Assembly (NCBI GenBank): GCA_019828595.1 | Contig: JAHQRK010000009.1 | Coordinates: 62,001 to 126,000 of the forward strand | Direction: 5' to 3' | Length of the DNA stretch: 64,000 bases | Source of the DNA: Aphanomyces cochlioides | Taxonomy: Eukaryota > Oomycota > Saprolegniomycetes > Saprolegniales > Verrucalvaceae | Shown here: positions 1-11,189 of the stretch, in pieces | How positions within the stretch are numbered: position 1 is the stretch's first letter | How the letters are laid out: each line of letters opens with the position of its first letter | Made by a program: the position numbers and the translations under genes | Notes under the pieces: model-generated | Database searches by the model: none | What the model was told of the DNA's origin: nothing | The model's input: the letters and a program-made list of their open reading frames with translations, nothing else

Positions 1-399
1 AATGTTCTTCTTGGCAAATTTGAGACGTGCCTCCAGATGTCGTTTTTGGAGGGAAGGACAGGGTTTTCTTTTCTTGTAATTGAAACGCGGGAAGGCATGC
101 AAGATTTGTCGGACGCGACGATCAGTGATGGCAAGCTTTAAGGGGTCTTTGAGGTGCGTAGAGCTAGCTCCAGTGGAGGAAACTTCCTTGAAAAGTCGAC
201 GAACAGTTCTCTCGTCAACTTTTGGCTTTGGTCCAGGCCGTTGAATTGCTCCATATGCAGTTGGGTTGGATAAAAACGATGCAATTACACTCTTAGAACG
301 ACCTGTCCTGCTTGCAATCTGCCTACAGGACAACTGGCATTCTGCATAAGCCAAAATCTTCTCGCGCTCGGCTTCACTGAGTGTTTGACCTCTTGGCAT
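1..399 (-). CDS. Tc1/mariner-type transposase, N-terminal part (runs off the left edge)
   Basis: Reading the minus strand from an ATG at 399 gives 133 open codons to the window edge with no stop. The start MPRGQTLSEAEREKI is followed by a helix-turn-helix stretch (RQIASRTGRSKSVIASFL) and then GPKPKVDERTVRRL, the arrangement of the paired-like DNA-binding domain of Tc1-like transposases, which bind the terminal repeats of their element and cut at TA. The DDE catalytic domain would lie beyond position 1, so activity cannot be judged. I could not fix a terminal repeat in 400-720, although that stretch is AT-rich and non-coding as expected for an element end. Confidence 0.75.
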   Translation of the reverse strand, partial: MPRGQTLSEAEREKILAYAECQLSCRQIASRTGRSKSVIASFLSNPTAYGAIQRPGPKPKVDERTVRRLFKEVSSTGASSTHLKDPLKLAITDRRVRQILHAFPRFNYKKRKPCPSLQKRHLEARLKFAKKNI

Positions 400-1466
400 C
401 CAAATGAAAAGTGATATGGGATGATGGGGTATGTTCGTACTCAGAATCGTGATTAGTATTCAATTATTTAGTGTAAACATGGCAAAAGTTGAAGTGACAG
501 ACGTAATAGCCCATCAAAACAAGTGTCCTTATATCCATTTTCACCTCTGAAAATTTATACTTGAGAGGTTTCACTGCACCAAGCTTTCTGTTTTGACCAA
601 GAAATGCATTGTTGGATTTGTCTTGAAATTCTCTTTATACTGATATATTTCGAAAAACGTTTTCCACAATTGCAAAAAAAAATAATTAAAAAATGGAGGT
701 GTTTGTATATCCATTTCCGATACTGTAGGTCGTAGCCGCAAGAAAATTAGAAGGGGTTGTCGATAGACTGGGTCTTAGGTGGGACCAAGATCAACGCAGA
801 CACCCGGAGCAGCAAGGCAGGTTGATGGAGGGCAAGGTTGGGCAGAAAGTTGGAGTCGGATTCTTCCTTGGAGTCACGCAGGGGCACACGCGTATGCGTG
901 AGACTTCGGAGGAGGTTGTACTGTGGCCAGAGTACTACGTCTAGCTGTGGCTGACGCTGATGCAGGGCAATGGGGGAAGAATTCAATCGGTGTCGGCTTC
1001 TCTCGAGACAGCCGGCGGAACTCTCAAACTGTCTTGGACTTGGGTACACTTCTGGCCACGCCGCAAACTCACAGGATTGGTAAGCGAGGCAAAAAGAAGA
1101 GTGAATTCAAAGTTAATCTATCCTGAGTTCTTGTTTTGGTTGGTCTGCGCGGCTCACACTATTCAAATGTCTGGTTGAGTCGGGAGCAACATGCTGTTTG
1201 CCCAAATTGCTTGGTGGAGCAGCTTCATCGCGAAATCTGGGATCTATTCGGTGACCATCTGGTGGAGTCTGACTCCATGTGGTATCCATGTCTGGCGATA
1301 TCTTAGAGTTTGTATGGTTCATGGGGACGGCTGGTTTGCTTGACTCAACCGCAGAATCTCGCCAAGGATGTGGAATCCAAGACATACGGTTCTTCCAAGC
1401 GCTGGCCCTTGGCTAGCAAGGGCACCTTGTAGTCATTGTTGGACCTTTGACTTTTCCGGCATCACA
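400..1466. other. No recognisable gene; AT-rich element flank then unassigned sequence
   Basis: 400-720 is AT-rich and probably belongs to the Tc1-like element. 720-1466 holds overlapping open frames of 67-100 codons on both strands (for example minus 747-1049 and minus 1113-1385) with no family signature, low-complexity composition and mutual overlap. I cannot support a gene here. Confidence 0.5.
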
Positions 1467-1839
1467 CTTACCTTCAGGTCATCAGCCGAATTGGGGTATC
1501 ATAAAAAATAATTTCCACGTGAGCTAGCATGAATACAATTTGGAGTCAATGCACACGGTTCAAATGTGGCACATCTTTGGCAACTGAAAGCCGCATAGCT
1601 CGTCTCGTGATGGCTCTTATATGTTGAAATCGCCAAATGAGGATCACGAATAAGCAATTGCATTTAGCTTTCAGAGTTATAACTGTTAGACAAATGGCTA
1701 GATCGAGGCAAATTCTCAGTTGTTGATGTTCAATCGTTGGGCCAATACAAGGCTGAAGTTTCAGGTCGATAAACTTCTTTTTCGCCTTAAAAATGTGAGT
1801 AAATGGACCTTGGCTGCAGCACAGGGCACGACTACAGAG

Positions 1840-1907
1840 AAACTTTATGCTATGACATTTTCATAGCATAAAGTTTAAATAAAATTTCGCAAAATTTGCG
1901 AAATTTT
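1840..1907. repeat. Two adjacent short palindromes inside the left arm
   Basis: AAACTTTATGCTATGA (1840-1855) is repeated as an exact reverse complement at 1861-1876 with a 5-nt loop. Directly after it comes the near-perfect palindrome AAAATTTCGCAAA / TTTGCGAAATTTT (1881-1907). The same pair occurs in the right arm near 11978-12040. It lies where the pseudogene should continue, so it may be a small insertion that predates the duplication. Confidence 0.75.
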
Positions 1908-2495
1908 ACAACGCCCACCATAAAGGCCACAGGACACAGCAGCGTTCCAAGGAGTGTTCCTACATTGCCTTCGTTTAGATATTCATACTTATCTTCAGAT
2001 CTGGTGCGATTTCAATTGATTCATCTTTTGTTCTTGATAGAACGAAGAACATCCATGTTAAATGAAAGAAGACCACCATTTCGTCTATTTGCAAATCAGG
2101 CTGAATAGTGGAGCAATATACCAAGTTGCTGCCATGGCCAGTATGCCAGGATCAATAGGTTCGAATTACGCCTCCCAGCCAAGCCTCTTGACTGCATATG
2201 ACAACCAACTGATGGCTAAATATCCAGCCCACACCTATGATTTCATCGTCCGTTAAACATTTCGATGTTAGACTACTTACCGTATCGGTCATATTATCTC
2301 ACCAGCATTCATGTCTCACCGCGAGGCAAAAGTTCATATCTATTCACCAGGCTGAGTGGATTCGTTCATATCTACTCACCACCATAAATTTAGAGGTCAT
2401 CGGTCATATCTATTCACCAGGGGTAGGTGAAACTTGGTCAAAATATATTCATTGTAATTATTGTATTTATCTCATTTTTACCAATAGAACTTCTA

Positions 2496-2566
2496 CGTCT
2501 TGTCCAATGGGTTAGGCGTTCTGCCGACGAACCCACAGGTTGCGGGTTTGAAGTCCGCTGAAGCCG
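2496..2566 (+). other. tRNA-like sequence, left copy (degenerate, Pol III box-like)
   Basis: TGTCCAATGGGTTAGGCG resembles an A box and D arm, and GCGGGTTTGAAGTCCGC resembles a T arm with a B box, at the spacing of a tRNA; the 3' acceptor-like TGAAGCC follows. The D stem and anticodon stem do not pair properly and there is no clean acceptor 5' strand, so this is a t-RNA-derived (SINE-like) head and not a working tRNA. It points into the palindrome. Confidence 0.55.
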
Positions 2567-3717
2567 TTTTTGGTAAAAAAATTAAAATATCTGATTGTTC
2601 AACCTCCAACTGCCATTGATTGCTCTTTCTTACTTCACACGCACAAGTAAACGCATAGATCTCATTCCTTTAACGTGCAATAAGCTATAACTAGCATTCC
2701 AATGTATGCCGCAGCACCATTGAGCACAGGCAGGAAACTCAAAACCTGTGTACAGCAGCAGTCTCTTGGTAATTCTGTTGCTGTACACAGACTTTCCAAT
2801 TCATGTCAATGCTCAATCATGCCTTGATATACCGCTGCTTGCAACCACAGAGCCTGCATGTTTCATGGCTTGGTGGCTGTACGCAGACCGTATGCCACAG
2901 CATGACTGAGCATTGACATGAATCTCAAAACCTGTGTACAGCAGCAGTCACTTGTGATTCTGTTGCTGTACACAGACTTTCCAAGTCATGTCAATACTAA
3001 ATGGAGTCTAGACTTATGTCAATTCGAACGCGAGAGCTTTGACATGAACTATACAATCAGTTTATAGCAACAGATACATCAAATGACTGATGTTGAAAAC
3101 CGGTTATGGGATTCATGTCAATGCAAAGTGGTGTATTGCAAAGTCTACTTACAGCCACAGAGCCATCACACATGCACGCTATGTGGCTGCAAGTAGACGT
3201 ATGTCTAGGCTTCATTGAGAATTGGCATGATACCTAAAGTTTGTGCACAGCTGCAGAATCACAAGTGACTGTTGGTGTAAACAGGCTTGGGATTCAAACC
3301 AGTCCTCAATGACACTGTGGCATACAGTCTATTCGCAACCACCAAGCCATGAAACATGCAGGCTCTGTGGTTGCAAGCAGCGGTATATCAAGGCATGATT
3401 GAGCATTGACATGAATTGGAAAGTCTGTGTACAGCAACAGAATTACCAAGAGACTGCTGCTGTACACAGGTTTTGAGTTTCCTGCCTGTGCTCAATGGTG
3501 CTGCGGCATACATTGGAATGCTAGTTATAGCTTATTGCACGTTAAAGGAATGAGATCTATGCGTTTACTTGTGCGTGTGAAGTAAGAAAGAGCAATCAAT
3601 GGCAGTTGGAGGTTGAACAATCAGATATTTTAATTTTTTTTACCAAAAACGGCTTCAGCGGGACTCAAACCCGCAACCTGTGGGTTCGTCGGCAGAACGC
3701 CTAACTCATTGGACAAG
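2499..3717. repeat. Inner 378 bp inverted repeat with a 462 bp internal loop
   Basis: 2499-2876 and 3339-3717 are nearly exact reverse complements. The loop 2877-3338 itself contains further diverged copies of a self-complementary unit (TGTACAGCAGCAGTC ... GCTGTACACAGACTT). The structure is a palindrome within the outer TA-flanked element and probably an older element nested inside it. Confidence 0.85.
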
Positions 3718-3723
3718 GAAGAC
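3651..3723 (-). other. tRNA-like sequence, right copy (mirror image)
   Basis: This is the reverse-complement partner of 2496-2566. Here the T arm pairs perfectly (GCGGG TTTGAGT CCCGC) and 23 nt separate D arm and T arm as in a tRNA, but the D and anticodon stems are mispaired. It may have carried an internal Pol III promoter. Confidence 0.55.
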
Positions 3724-4840
3724 AATCGAGGTATTGGCCTGATAAGATATATGGTTATATTATTAGTCAATATTTCGATCAAAATATCCCACCATTGGAT
3801 AATTTTCGCTTAAAATATCTCTAAGGTTCATCAAAGCCATCGTTCACTTGTATTCACCAGGCAAATGAGGATCGTTCAAAATGGTTCACCAGAGCCGAGC
3901 CATTCGTTCACTCACCAGGCCGAAATTTCGTGGTGAGATAATATGACCGATACGGTACGAATCCCGACGAGTACGTGAATTCCAATGCAAGAGCTCCTAG
4001 GTTTTGAATTTTGGTAATACAGATGATGGATAGACTAACGTCGGTTATGCCAATCCAAAGATCGACTACCATGAACAACAACACAAATGAGTCCTGCAAG
4101 AATTAGCAAGTTGGGTCTCCTTGAACGATCTCGTTTCTTCGCTGTCTACACCATACAGACAAGATTTGCCATCAAACTTCTAATTTGCATGTAATATTGC
4201 GTTTCAATGATGGCAAGACATAAACAACGAGAACACATCGATACGCATGTTTGGTATGTCCACTTTTAACTTTCCCATATCAAGTCACCAAAATAAATCC
4301 TCAAGGACATCCAGTCTTGGCTCACCTCCACGTGTGGTTCGCACCACACGCAGACATCACACATTGGAAATCCATAGGTGCGAAAACGCTGACATAGAAA
4401 TCAAGTACAGTAGCCCCCTTGCATACCTCCATACCCTTCGCTGTAGCCCCTTGCATACCTCCATACCCTTCGCAAGAAAACCAGTTAAAAAATTGACGAT
4501 GCCACGACCATAAAAATCGCGCCTCATCAACACTTGACTTTTACCACCAAATTTGCAGGAACTACCAGAAAATTGAACGAATTAGTGCAGAATCTCTGTC
4601 TCACTAATCCTCGGTGGGATCTCTAAGTAAATTTATATCGAACGGCAAAAGTGCTTACAGTGCTGTCTTTGAGGCAAGCAACTTAGGAATAAAATGTCTT
4701 GCGGTTGTACATGTTGGATAAGTAAGCGGAGGCTGCATTGTTAAAATTCTTGAAAGTTTCCCGCTTATCTATCGTGGCTGGGGTGCAGACCATGGAAAGG
4801 TGCAGTCAAGTAGTGCGATGAAAAGTAAGCAAAAGTAGAC

Positions 4841-5067
4841 TGTAAGCTATCGACTTATCGTACTCAGAAGCTAGATGGTCAAGAGGACAGTAAAGGACAT
4901 TGACAATCGGTTTAGAATAACCTGCGAAAAGCCTGGTGGTTTGACTTGCGCCTTTCTGCTCTGCAGTCGGTTCAATGCCCTGAAAAACGTCACGGACTTT
5001 ATTGGTCTATATATAGGCATTCAAACGCAGGTTTATTGATGTGAAGACTGTCAGATTAGTCTTCTCA
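4841..5067 (-). repeat. LTR-like 227 bp sequence, left copy
   Basis: On the minus strand it begins TGAGAAGAC and ends GCTTACA, the TG...CA ends of an LTR, and holds TATATATAG and AATAAAG in promoter-like positions. It sits directly downstream of the truncated gypsy pol, in the same orientation, so it may be its 3' LTR after an internal deletion. The second copy is at 10500-10726. No clean target duplication was found. Confidence 0.55.
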
Positions 5068-5074
5068 CTGAAAT

Positions 5075-7023
5075 CGGCGTTTGCGCCGGCACGGTGGCTT
5101 GGTTCAGTTTGTTAAAGGCGTGAACAATACGCCAGCCACCATTGGGTTTCTTGACACAAAATGTCGGACTTGAATGCGGCAAGTTGCTCTAGCGCACATG
5201 GCCTGCCCTCTTGCGGGTCGCAAAGAAAGAGTCGATGAATTCGACTTGATCGCGTGGCAAAGGCCACTGTCGTGTAAAGCAATACTTGGTCCCCGGGACC
5301 AAGTCAATCTCATGGCGGATGCATTTGTCCCTAGGCAGGGCCGCTGGAACCTCTTCGGGGAATACATCCTTGTACTCCATCAATATGTTGTAATACGGGC
5401 TAGTCTTGAGAGACTCCCATGTCGTTCGTACTTGCTTGTCAGTATCGTCAAGGACATCCTTGTCCATCGTGGATGTCGTGTGGAGGGTTCCGTCTTCTTC
5501 TACGCAGGCAACCGCGATACTCAGCGGTTCGTGGGCATGCAGGAGTCGCGAAAAGGAGCGAAAGCTCATCTCCGGCAGTGCCACAATCTCGTCTGCCTTC
5601 GTTGGCAGCTCGTCAAGATCACAGGTTGACCGTATAAACTCTTCAACCGACACTCTGTCGGGACGCTCTTGTTCCACTGGCGTGGTTTCGCTCGCTTCCA
5701 GCTGATTGTCATCGATCGACGCGTTGTCGTGGTCGTCGGAATTTCCATCGGCGGTAAATCGCACATGCGCCACTAATCCTTCAGGTTCGTTTGAAGGCTC
5801 TTCGATAGCTGGAGCAACTTGTTCTTGTCGTGGACAGTCCACAGGATCGTCACATGGCCTTGTTGGCGAGGAGTCAACACTTACCATAGCGAGTTCATAA
5901 CTCTGCGCTAGGTCGAAACATGGGAACGTGGAGATGGCGGTGCCATAGTCTTGAGGCGTCAGTCAATGATGGGCTGATGGCGTTCGAGCCAACCCGTTCC
6001 AAGGATCAAATCCCATCGATTGTCAAGATCCATGACGAAGACTTCTTCAGTGGACGAGAAGTCGTCGATTGAAATATGCAGGGCGACTGTCTGTCGAGGG
6101 TTTGAAACAATCCGACCGTCGGCTAGGCGGATTCGTAAGGTGTCATTCGGTCGAGCAACAGACGTGGATACGTCAGGCGCTCTGGCAATAGTTGCGCGCC
6201 GCGCATAGTTTTCAGTTGCGCCACAGTCTATTAAGACACGGACAGAGTCTCTGAACCCAGGAACTGGGAGCAGGTAGGAAAGCATCTGGTGATGCTCTCC
6301 TAAGCGGCACAGAGTGCCAGGAGCTAGATCAATGGGTTCGGGGGCGCGGTGTCAGACACCCACTGATCAAATTGCCCAGTAGGCCGCCCGGCGCCTACTG
6401 GGTTGTGAAGTTTACCCGGCGACGGGGAGACGTTCCGGGCGCACCATGCGCATTGGAAGCTTGTCGGCGGGGGCAGTGCAGTTGCGGGAAACGTGTCCCA
6501 TTCGCTGACAATTGAAGCAACGGACCGTGTGTCTTTGGTTAGGACTTGATCGATTCCGTTGAAACTAGCGATGTTCGCGATGATTGTTTGCCGAGCCGAT
6601 TTGGCTAATTTCCATGTCATATTCGTCATGATGACCCGCAAACGAAGCAGCAGATTGCGAGCAAAGTTCACTAAGGGCGATGTTGAGTGCGTCAACCATA
6701 TTCTCAGGCATTCGACGGAAGACTTCAAGTCGAGGGGGGCCATGTTTCAAACCATGCATAAAAACGTTGACGATGGCTCCTTCGGACACCAGAGCCTTGT
6801 CAGGTAGGGAGAGCCAGTGGTATTCGAGCTTCTGTGCAAACTCAAGCTGATTGTCAGCTTGCCTTGAATGGCTTTCAAAAGCTGATGCATGTGGCGCAAA
6901 GCCGCATCCTCGGGTAAATAAGTTGCCTTCATGAGAGCGATAAATTTGGGCAGGGTGTCCATCGCAGAGGTATCGAGCATATAAGTATTGACTGCCTATG
7001 CGTGGGCTTTGCCGTTGAGGCAT
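5075..7023 (-). pseudogene. Ty3/gypsy retrotransposon gag-pol remnant
   Basis: Three parts read in order on the minus strand. A gag-like frame (about 7023-6565) is followed by a CCHC zinc knuckle, CFNCQRMGHVSRNC, at 6518-6478. An aspartic protease stretch (6285-5959) has IDCGATENY in place of the usual D-S/T-G-A and ends DLILGTGWLERH. The start of reverse transcriptase (5887-5090) reads YKDVFPEEVP ... SSPTFCVKKPNGGWRIVHA. The frame is shifted in gag and between gag and protease, and an in-frame TAG interrupts the RT where GHVRES is expected. Pol stops where the LTR-like sequence begins, so most of RT, RNase H and integrase are missing. No 5' LTR was found to the right. Confidence 0.8.
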
Positions 7024-7479
7024 GACGCAGCAAAAGCAACTTGCTTGGTTCCAGATTGTAAATCCATGGCCTCCACGGCCATTTTCACGCCAGCTCCCCA
7101 GACGAGAAGATTCTCAGAAGATGAGCCACCAAACTTACATCGATCTTCACTCGCCCTTCGCGGACAGGGCTGTCTTCGTTTTCCATTGTGAACATCGTAA
7201 TCGTTGCGTTGTGACTTTTCCGGCTAGTAGGTCCTTCCTTGGACGAACTAGAGTGCTACCAAGTGTAACCGTGTACACACGCAGGAGGAAGCTTCAGAAG
7301 CAGAAAGGAGATTGAAAAGTGAATTAGCTTTATCCTACCTAAAGCTAATGAATACAGAATCGAAGAGGGCTTGTGAGCCAGTGAATATCAATGGCCTTGA
7401 AGGCATCGAGCCAAAGGAATGGCTGAAGCACAGAGTGCTTCACACGCAAAGAATACAGATGGCATGTTAGCAGCAGGCA

Positions 7480-9919
7480 TGCCATGGCAAAGGTCATTGT
7501 GCTAGTAACCGGAGCATCCGGTTACAATACGACCTTTAAACTCCTTAATGACCGCTTAAGTACCTCGAGATGGCTCTCATTATCGAGCATGGACGTCTTG
7601 TTCTGGCCAGGAGTGATGAAAAGACTGTATGTATTATCTTTATATTTGTATAACGGCCAGTGTAAATATATCTCGGATACTTATTCAGAAACAGCCAATC
7701 AGAAATTTATATCTGAGATTTATTTTCTTGGTCATGACACCATTCATGACCGCAAAATTTATATTTCTCCGTTCAGATGCCAACATTTTCGTTACTTCGG
7801 ATTGTCAATCTGTGATGCCTGTGCATGGTTTGAACCACGTTTGGAAGAACTTCAAGATTGGACATCCTTCACGGTCCATTTTGGAGTTTTGATATGGGAG
7901 AGCTATACATGGACGAGGTATAAATTCATCTATCGATGCATTCTCGTTCTATATATTGACTTGTTGATGGAATTTGCAAGGCGATCAACCTTGCTTATGA
8001 ATATTGTCCAATTGAAAATAACTTGTAGTATAATTGGTTGTCTTTTTCTGTGAAAACAAGCATGTTGCTTTCGAGACAAGGAAGGCCGTTCAAGACAACG
8101 ACGTGCGTAGGATTGCCTCCTCTCATTGAGTAGATCACAACGAAATGTTCGTGGATTGTTTGCATTTGAGAAGACCAGGCTCAAGACAAGAATTCATTGT
8201 CAAATCTGTTGATTGAGAGACACATTAAATTCCATTTTGTGTGTCTCTTTGTGTGTCTCTCAATCAACAAGTAAAGATTAACAACAGACCAGTAAATCCT
8301 GAATAAGTTAGTTCTATGTCATACTTGGTACCTGAATAGAATTCTTTGATCTTGCCAAATGATTATGGTGAGGATCTCATTTGCCTATCCCTGTAGAGAC
8401 TCTTTATCGCACTTCTGTAGCCACTGAGGGTACCAGGTTGAATATTAGGCTTGTTTTTAACTGTCCGAATAATAAATTTAAGGAAGTCACTGTAAACAAA
8501 TGTGCTAAGATCTGTCGAGCACACAGTAGACGAGCTTGAATGTTGTAGGAGCAAGTGTGGGCGACCTAAAAGGGATGCTCATTTCACAATCTGACTATTT
8601 TCCAAACGTATATCTTGCACGAGTGTCCGAGCTTATCCTGCTTATCCTATTTCTGCGTGCGTCTTCCACGGTGATCCTTTCTTTTCAGCTATTGGGCAAT
8701 ATTTTTCTATATTTATGAATTTTTATTGGATAGAACTTTCTCAAGGCAGGTTGCCTTGCAAATGTGTGTGTAAAATTGAACTTTGAACATTTATTTTTAT
8801 TCCATAGAAACATAGATAAAATATTTGAAATGTTAAAATTCTCAAATACATTTAGGGAATTTGCAAGGCACCACACCTTGCTTCAGTACTGAAACATACT
8901 TTATTGCCTTACTAATTCTGGAAAATGGTCTTTCGATGGTGCGAGTGAGTCAATTTCAAGACTTTGAAGCGTTTATCCAGATTTGTTGTCTAGTCTTTTT
9001 GTAAACGTAGCTGACAAGGTTTTTTAGGGTTGGGCAGGATTTTTCGTTATGCGGTGCTTGCAATATGCAATCAAGAAATTTGGCTGGGAGGCATCATTTG
9101 AGCCTATAGACCCAGGACTACTGTCCATGATAGCTGCTTGTTACGTCAGTCCTCTTCTTAGCCTAATTAGCAATACTCCTGCAATGGTCTTATTCCAGGT
9201 GGTGTGGTCAATTTGTGTCCCATCGATAATACAATGTCAACTCTATCATAATAAGAAGCACCATTAATATTTCTTGTGGATTTAGGGACTTTTCTTGGAA
9301 CTTTTTTATCGCTATTTGTCCAGTGGCATTCATGTTGGGGCTAATAAAATTTCGTCGATGGAAGTCAAGTAACATAGAGATAAAAACGAAGCATGATCAA
9401 TGCTTTGTAGTTTTTGCCGAGCAGCTGCCAAGGTCCACACTCCTCATGCGATATCAGCTAGTATGGATCACGGAAAGATCAACTTGAAGCCAAAAGATGA
9501 ACTGAATTTGACCCCTTTGCACTTAAGTCGATCCAGTGAATCCTCTTCGACAAGATCGTTCCAGCATTACGGCTGTCATTCGTTCAATGACTTCAATAAC
9601 CGTATTGTATTAGCCCTCACACTTACCAAAATCCGTCAATCTCTTTGGAGGCACGTTATATTTATTGTACGAAAAAAGCCCCCATTATCGGAGTATGCCA
9701 TTATTCAGTCATCGCGCTGCCGACTCTTTTATATTGTGCTATACTCCCGAAGGCAAAGTTCATTCACAATTACAGCTAAGTCTACTCACTTGCTTGGATA
9801 TCAGGCTACGTGATCCTGATTTGACTATTTCCACTTGTAAAAGCCACCATCAAATGAGCTACGCGACTATGAGTGATGAAAAATATGCCACGTTAACCGA
9901 GCACGACTATACGTAAATG
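7480..9919 (+). pseudogene. Polytopic membrane-family pseudogene (copy A)
   Basis: Segments of the family occur in the expected order: CDACAWFEPRLEELQDW (about 7820-7870) with VHFGVLIWESYTW, then, after about 1.1 kb of unrelated AT-rich sequence, an acceptor site TTTTTTAG followed by GWAGFFVMRCLQYAIKKF and DPGLLSMIAACY ... LSLISNTPA (about 9028-9200), and lastly YRSMPLFSHRAADSF with CLDIRLRDPD (about 9670-9830), matching the C-terminal SHR-x-SDC and DP-x-x-AI motifs of the better members. Stops and shifts lie between the segments, and the middle membrane part is lost. The retained acceptor at the conserved intron position shows descent from an intron-bearing gene. Confidence 0.7.
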
Positions 9920-10492
9920 TATTCACACATGTGCGAACGGGGGTCACTGGATTGTATGATGCCTTGAACTCAGTGTTTGAAATGAATTTGAAAAACACTG
10001 ATCGAAACATATTGTTGTACTATTGCCTTAGCAATGGTTTTAAACTCTCGTTGGAAATTCATCTCTCATGTGGATCAGGTCTTTTCATTAATAACTTGGG
10101 AGATGCAATCCCCAAAGATATTATTCCTGACCTCCCTTTGGTTCATGAATTGAAATTCAGAGGAATTTTTTTTATTCGATGGTCGTTAGTGATCGAACAT
10201 TCAGCGTTTGACAGTGATTGACTTCAAGTTGCCACACGAATTCTGTCAAAGCAGTAGACTCAACTCAAAATGTAAGAAGTAATCAAAAGGATTTTAATTG
10301 AATCATTAACCTTATCGACGTACACTCGTGCTGAAATTATCGCTGACTCATGCAACTAGATCGAGCAGGTCGAATATAAAACTGCATTCTGTTGCAGATA
10401 AAGGATTATTGGAGCCTAAAACACCAAAGCAATAATTTAAATGCAAGTCCAGGCGGCAAATGTCGTAATGCAAATTCTTGTGTAAGAGATGC
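9920..10492. other. No recognisable gene
   Basis: The only open frame (96 codons, 9931-10221) has no family features and a composition like the surrounding AT-rich decayed DNA. It may be a remnant of the membrane-family 3' flank. Confidence 0.4.
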
Positions 10493-10499
10493 ATTTCAG

Positions 10500-10726
10500 T
10501 GAGAAGACTAATCTGACAGTCTTCACATCAATAAACCTGCGTTTGAATGCCTATATATAGACCAATAAAGTCCGTGACGTTTTTCAGGGCATTGAACCGA
10601 CTGCAGAGCAGAAAGGCGCAAGTCAAACCACCAGGCTTTTCGCAGGTTATTCTAAACCGATTGTCAATGTCCTTTACTGTCCTCTTGACCATCTAGCTTC
10701 TGAGTACGATAAGTCGATAGCTTACA
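10500..10726 (+). repeat. LTR-like 227 bp sequence, right copy
   Basis: It has the same TG...CA sequence as 4841-5067, here on the plus strand, with TATATATAG near 10555 and AATAAAG just after. No internal retroelement sequence adjoins it, so it behaves as a solo copy carried within the duplicated arm. Confidence 0.55.
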
Positions 10727-11189
10727 GTGTACTTTTGCTTACTTTTCATCGCACTACTTGACTGCACCTTTCCATGGTCTGCACCCCAGCCACGATAGAT
10801 AAGCGGGAAACTTTCAAGAATTTTAACAATGCAGCCTCCGCTTACTTATCCAACATGTACAACCGCAAGACATTTTATTCCTAAGTTGCTTGCCTCAAAG
10901 ACAGCACTGTAAGCACTTTTGCCGTTCGATATAAATTTACTTAGAGATCCCACCGAGGATTAGTGAGACAGAGATTCTGCACTAATTCGTTCAATTTTCT
11001 GGTAGTTCCTGCAAATTTGGTGGTAAAAGTCAAGTGTTGATGAGGCGCGATTTTTATGGTCGTGGCATCGTCAATTTTTTAACTGGTTTTCTTGCGAAGG
11101 GTATGGAGGTATGCAAGGGGCTACAGCGAAGGGTATGGAGGTATGCAAGGGGGCTACTGTACTTGATTTCTATGTCAGCGTTTTCGCAC

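Larger units (their letters stand above)
2280..3955. mobile_element. 1676 bp fold-back DNA element with TA target duplication
   Basis: The right arm of the large repeat gives the empty site: it reads ctTAcgaatc where the left arm has TA at 2278-2279, then the element, then TA at 3956-3957. The ends are inverted repeats beginning CCGTATCGGTCATATTATCT (2280 on) and its complement ending at 3955. A TA duplication fits a Tc1/mariner-superfamily or related cut-and-paste element. The interior has no coding capacity. It contains repeated TTCACCAG motifs near both ends and a long inner inverted repeat (2499-2876 with 3339-3717). It is non-autonomous and would need a transposase supplied in trans. Confidence 0.85.
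1519..4370 (-). pseudogene. Polytopic membrane-family pseudogene in the left arm (copy D-left)
   Basis: This is the mirror copy of D-right (11190-12360). Stretches that align to the intact member at 22694-24491 include CDVCVWCEPHVEVSQDW near 4340, a membrane segment DSFVLLFMVVDLWIG near 4080, and VKRLGWEA-FEPIDPGILA near 2170. The frame is broken by stops and shifts, and the gene is also split by the element at 2280-3955. It cannot encode a protein. Function of the family is unknown. Confidence 0.7.
1467..5074. repeat. Left arm of a 1.9 kb inverted duplication (split by an insertion)
   Basis: Reading 1467-2279 and 3956-5074 as reverse complement reproduces 10493-12412 with only scattered differences. 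Without the 1676 bp insertion and its TA duplication the left arm is about 1.93 kb, against 1.92 kb on the right. The shared sequence holds a pseudogene copy of the polytopic membrane family, a doubled ~30 bp motif (4410-4475), two short hairpins (1840-1876 and 1881-1907) and an LTR-like 227 bp end (4841-5067). Near-identity across non-coding sequence indicates a recent duplication. Confidence 0.9.

Noticed and set aside
2496..3723. Functional tRNA genes
   Set aside because: The T arms and boxes look tRNA-like, but D, anticodon and acceptor stems are mispaired, so these are tRNA-derived repeats only.
5174..5629. Plus-strand frames across the gypsy remnant
   Set aside because: They are shadows of the minus-strand pol frame, which carries recognisable protease and RT motifs.
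7484..8053. 189-codon frame starting MAKVIVLVTGASGY as a dehydrogenase-like gene
   Set aside because: The start looks like a Rossmann motif by chance; the later half is the membrane-family segment, and nothing after the first 15 residues supports an enzyme.
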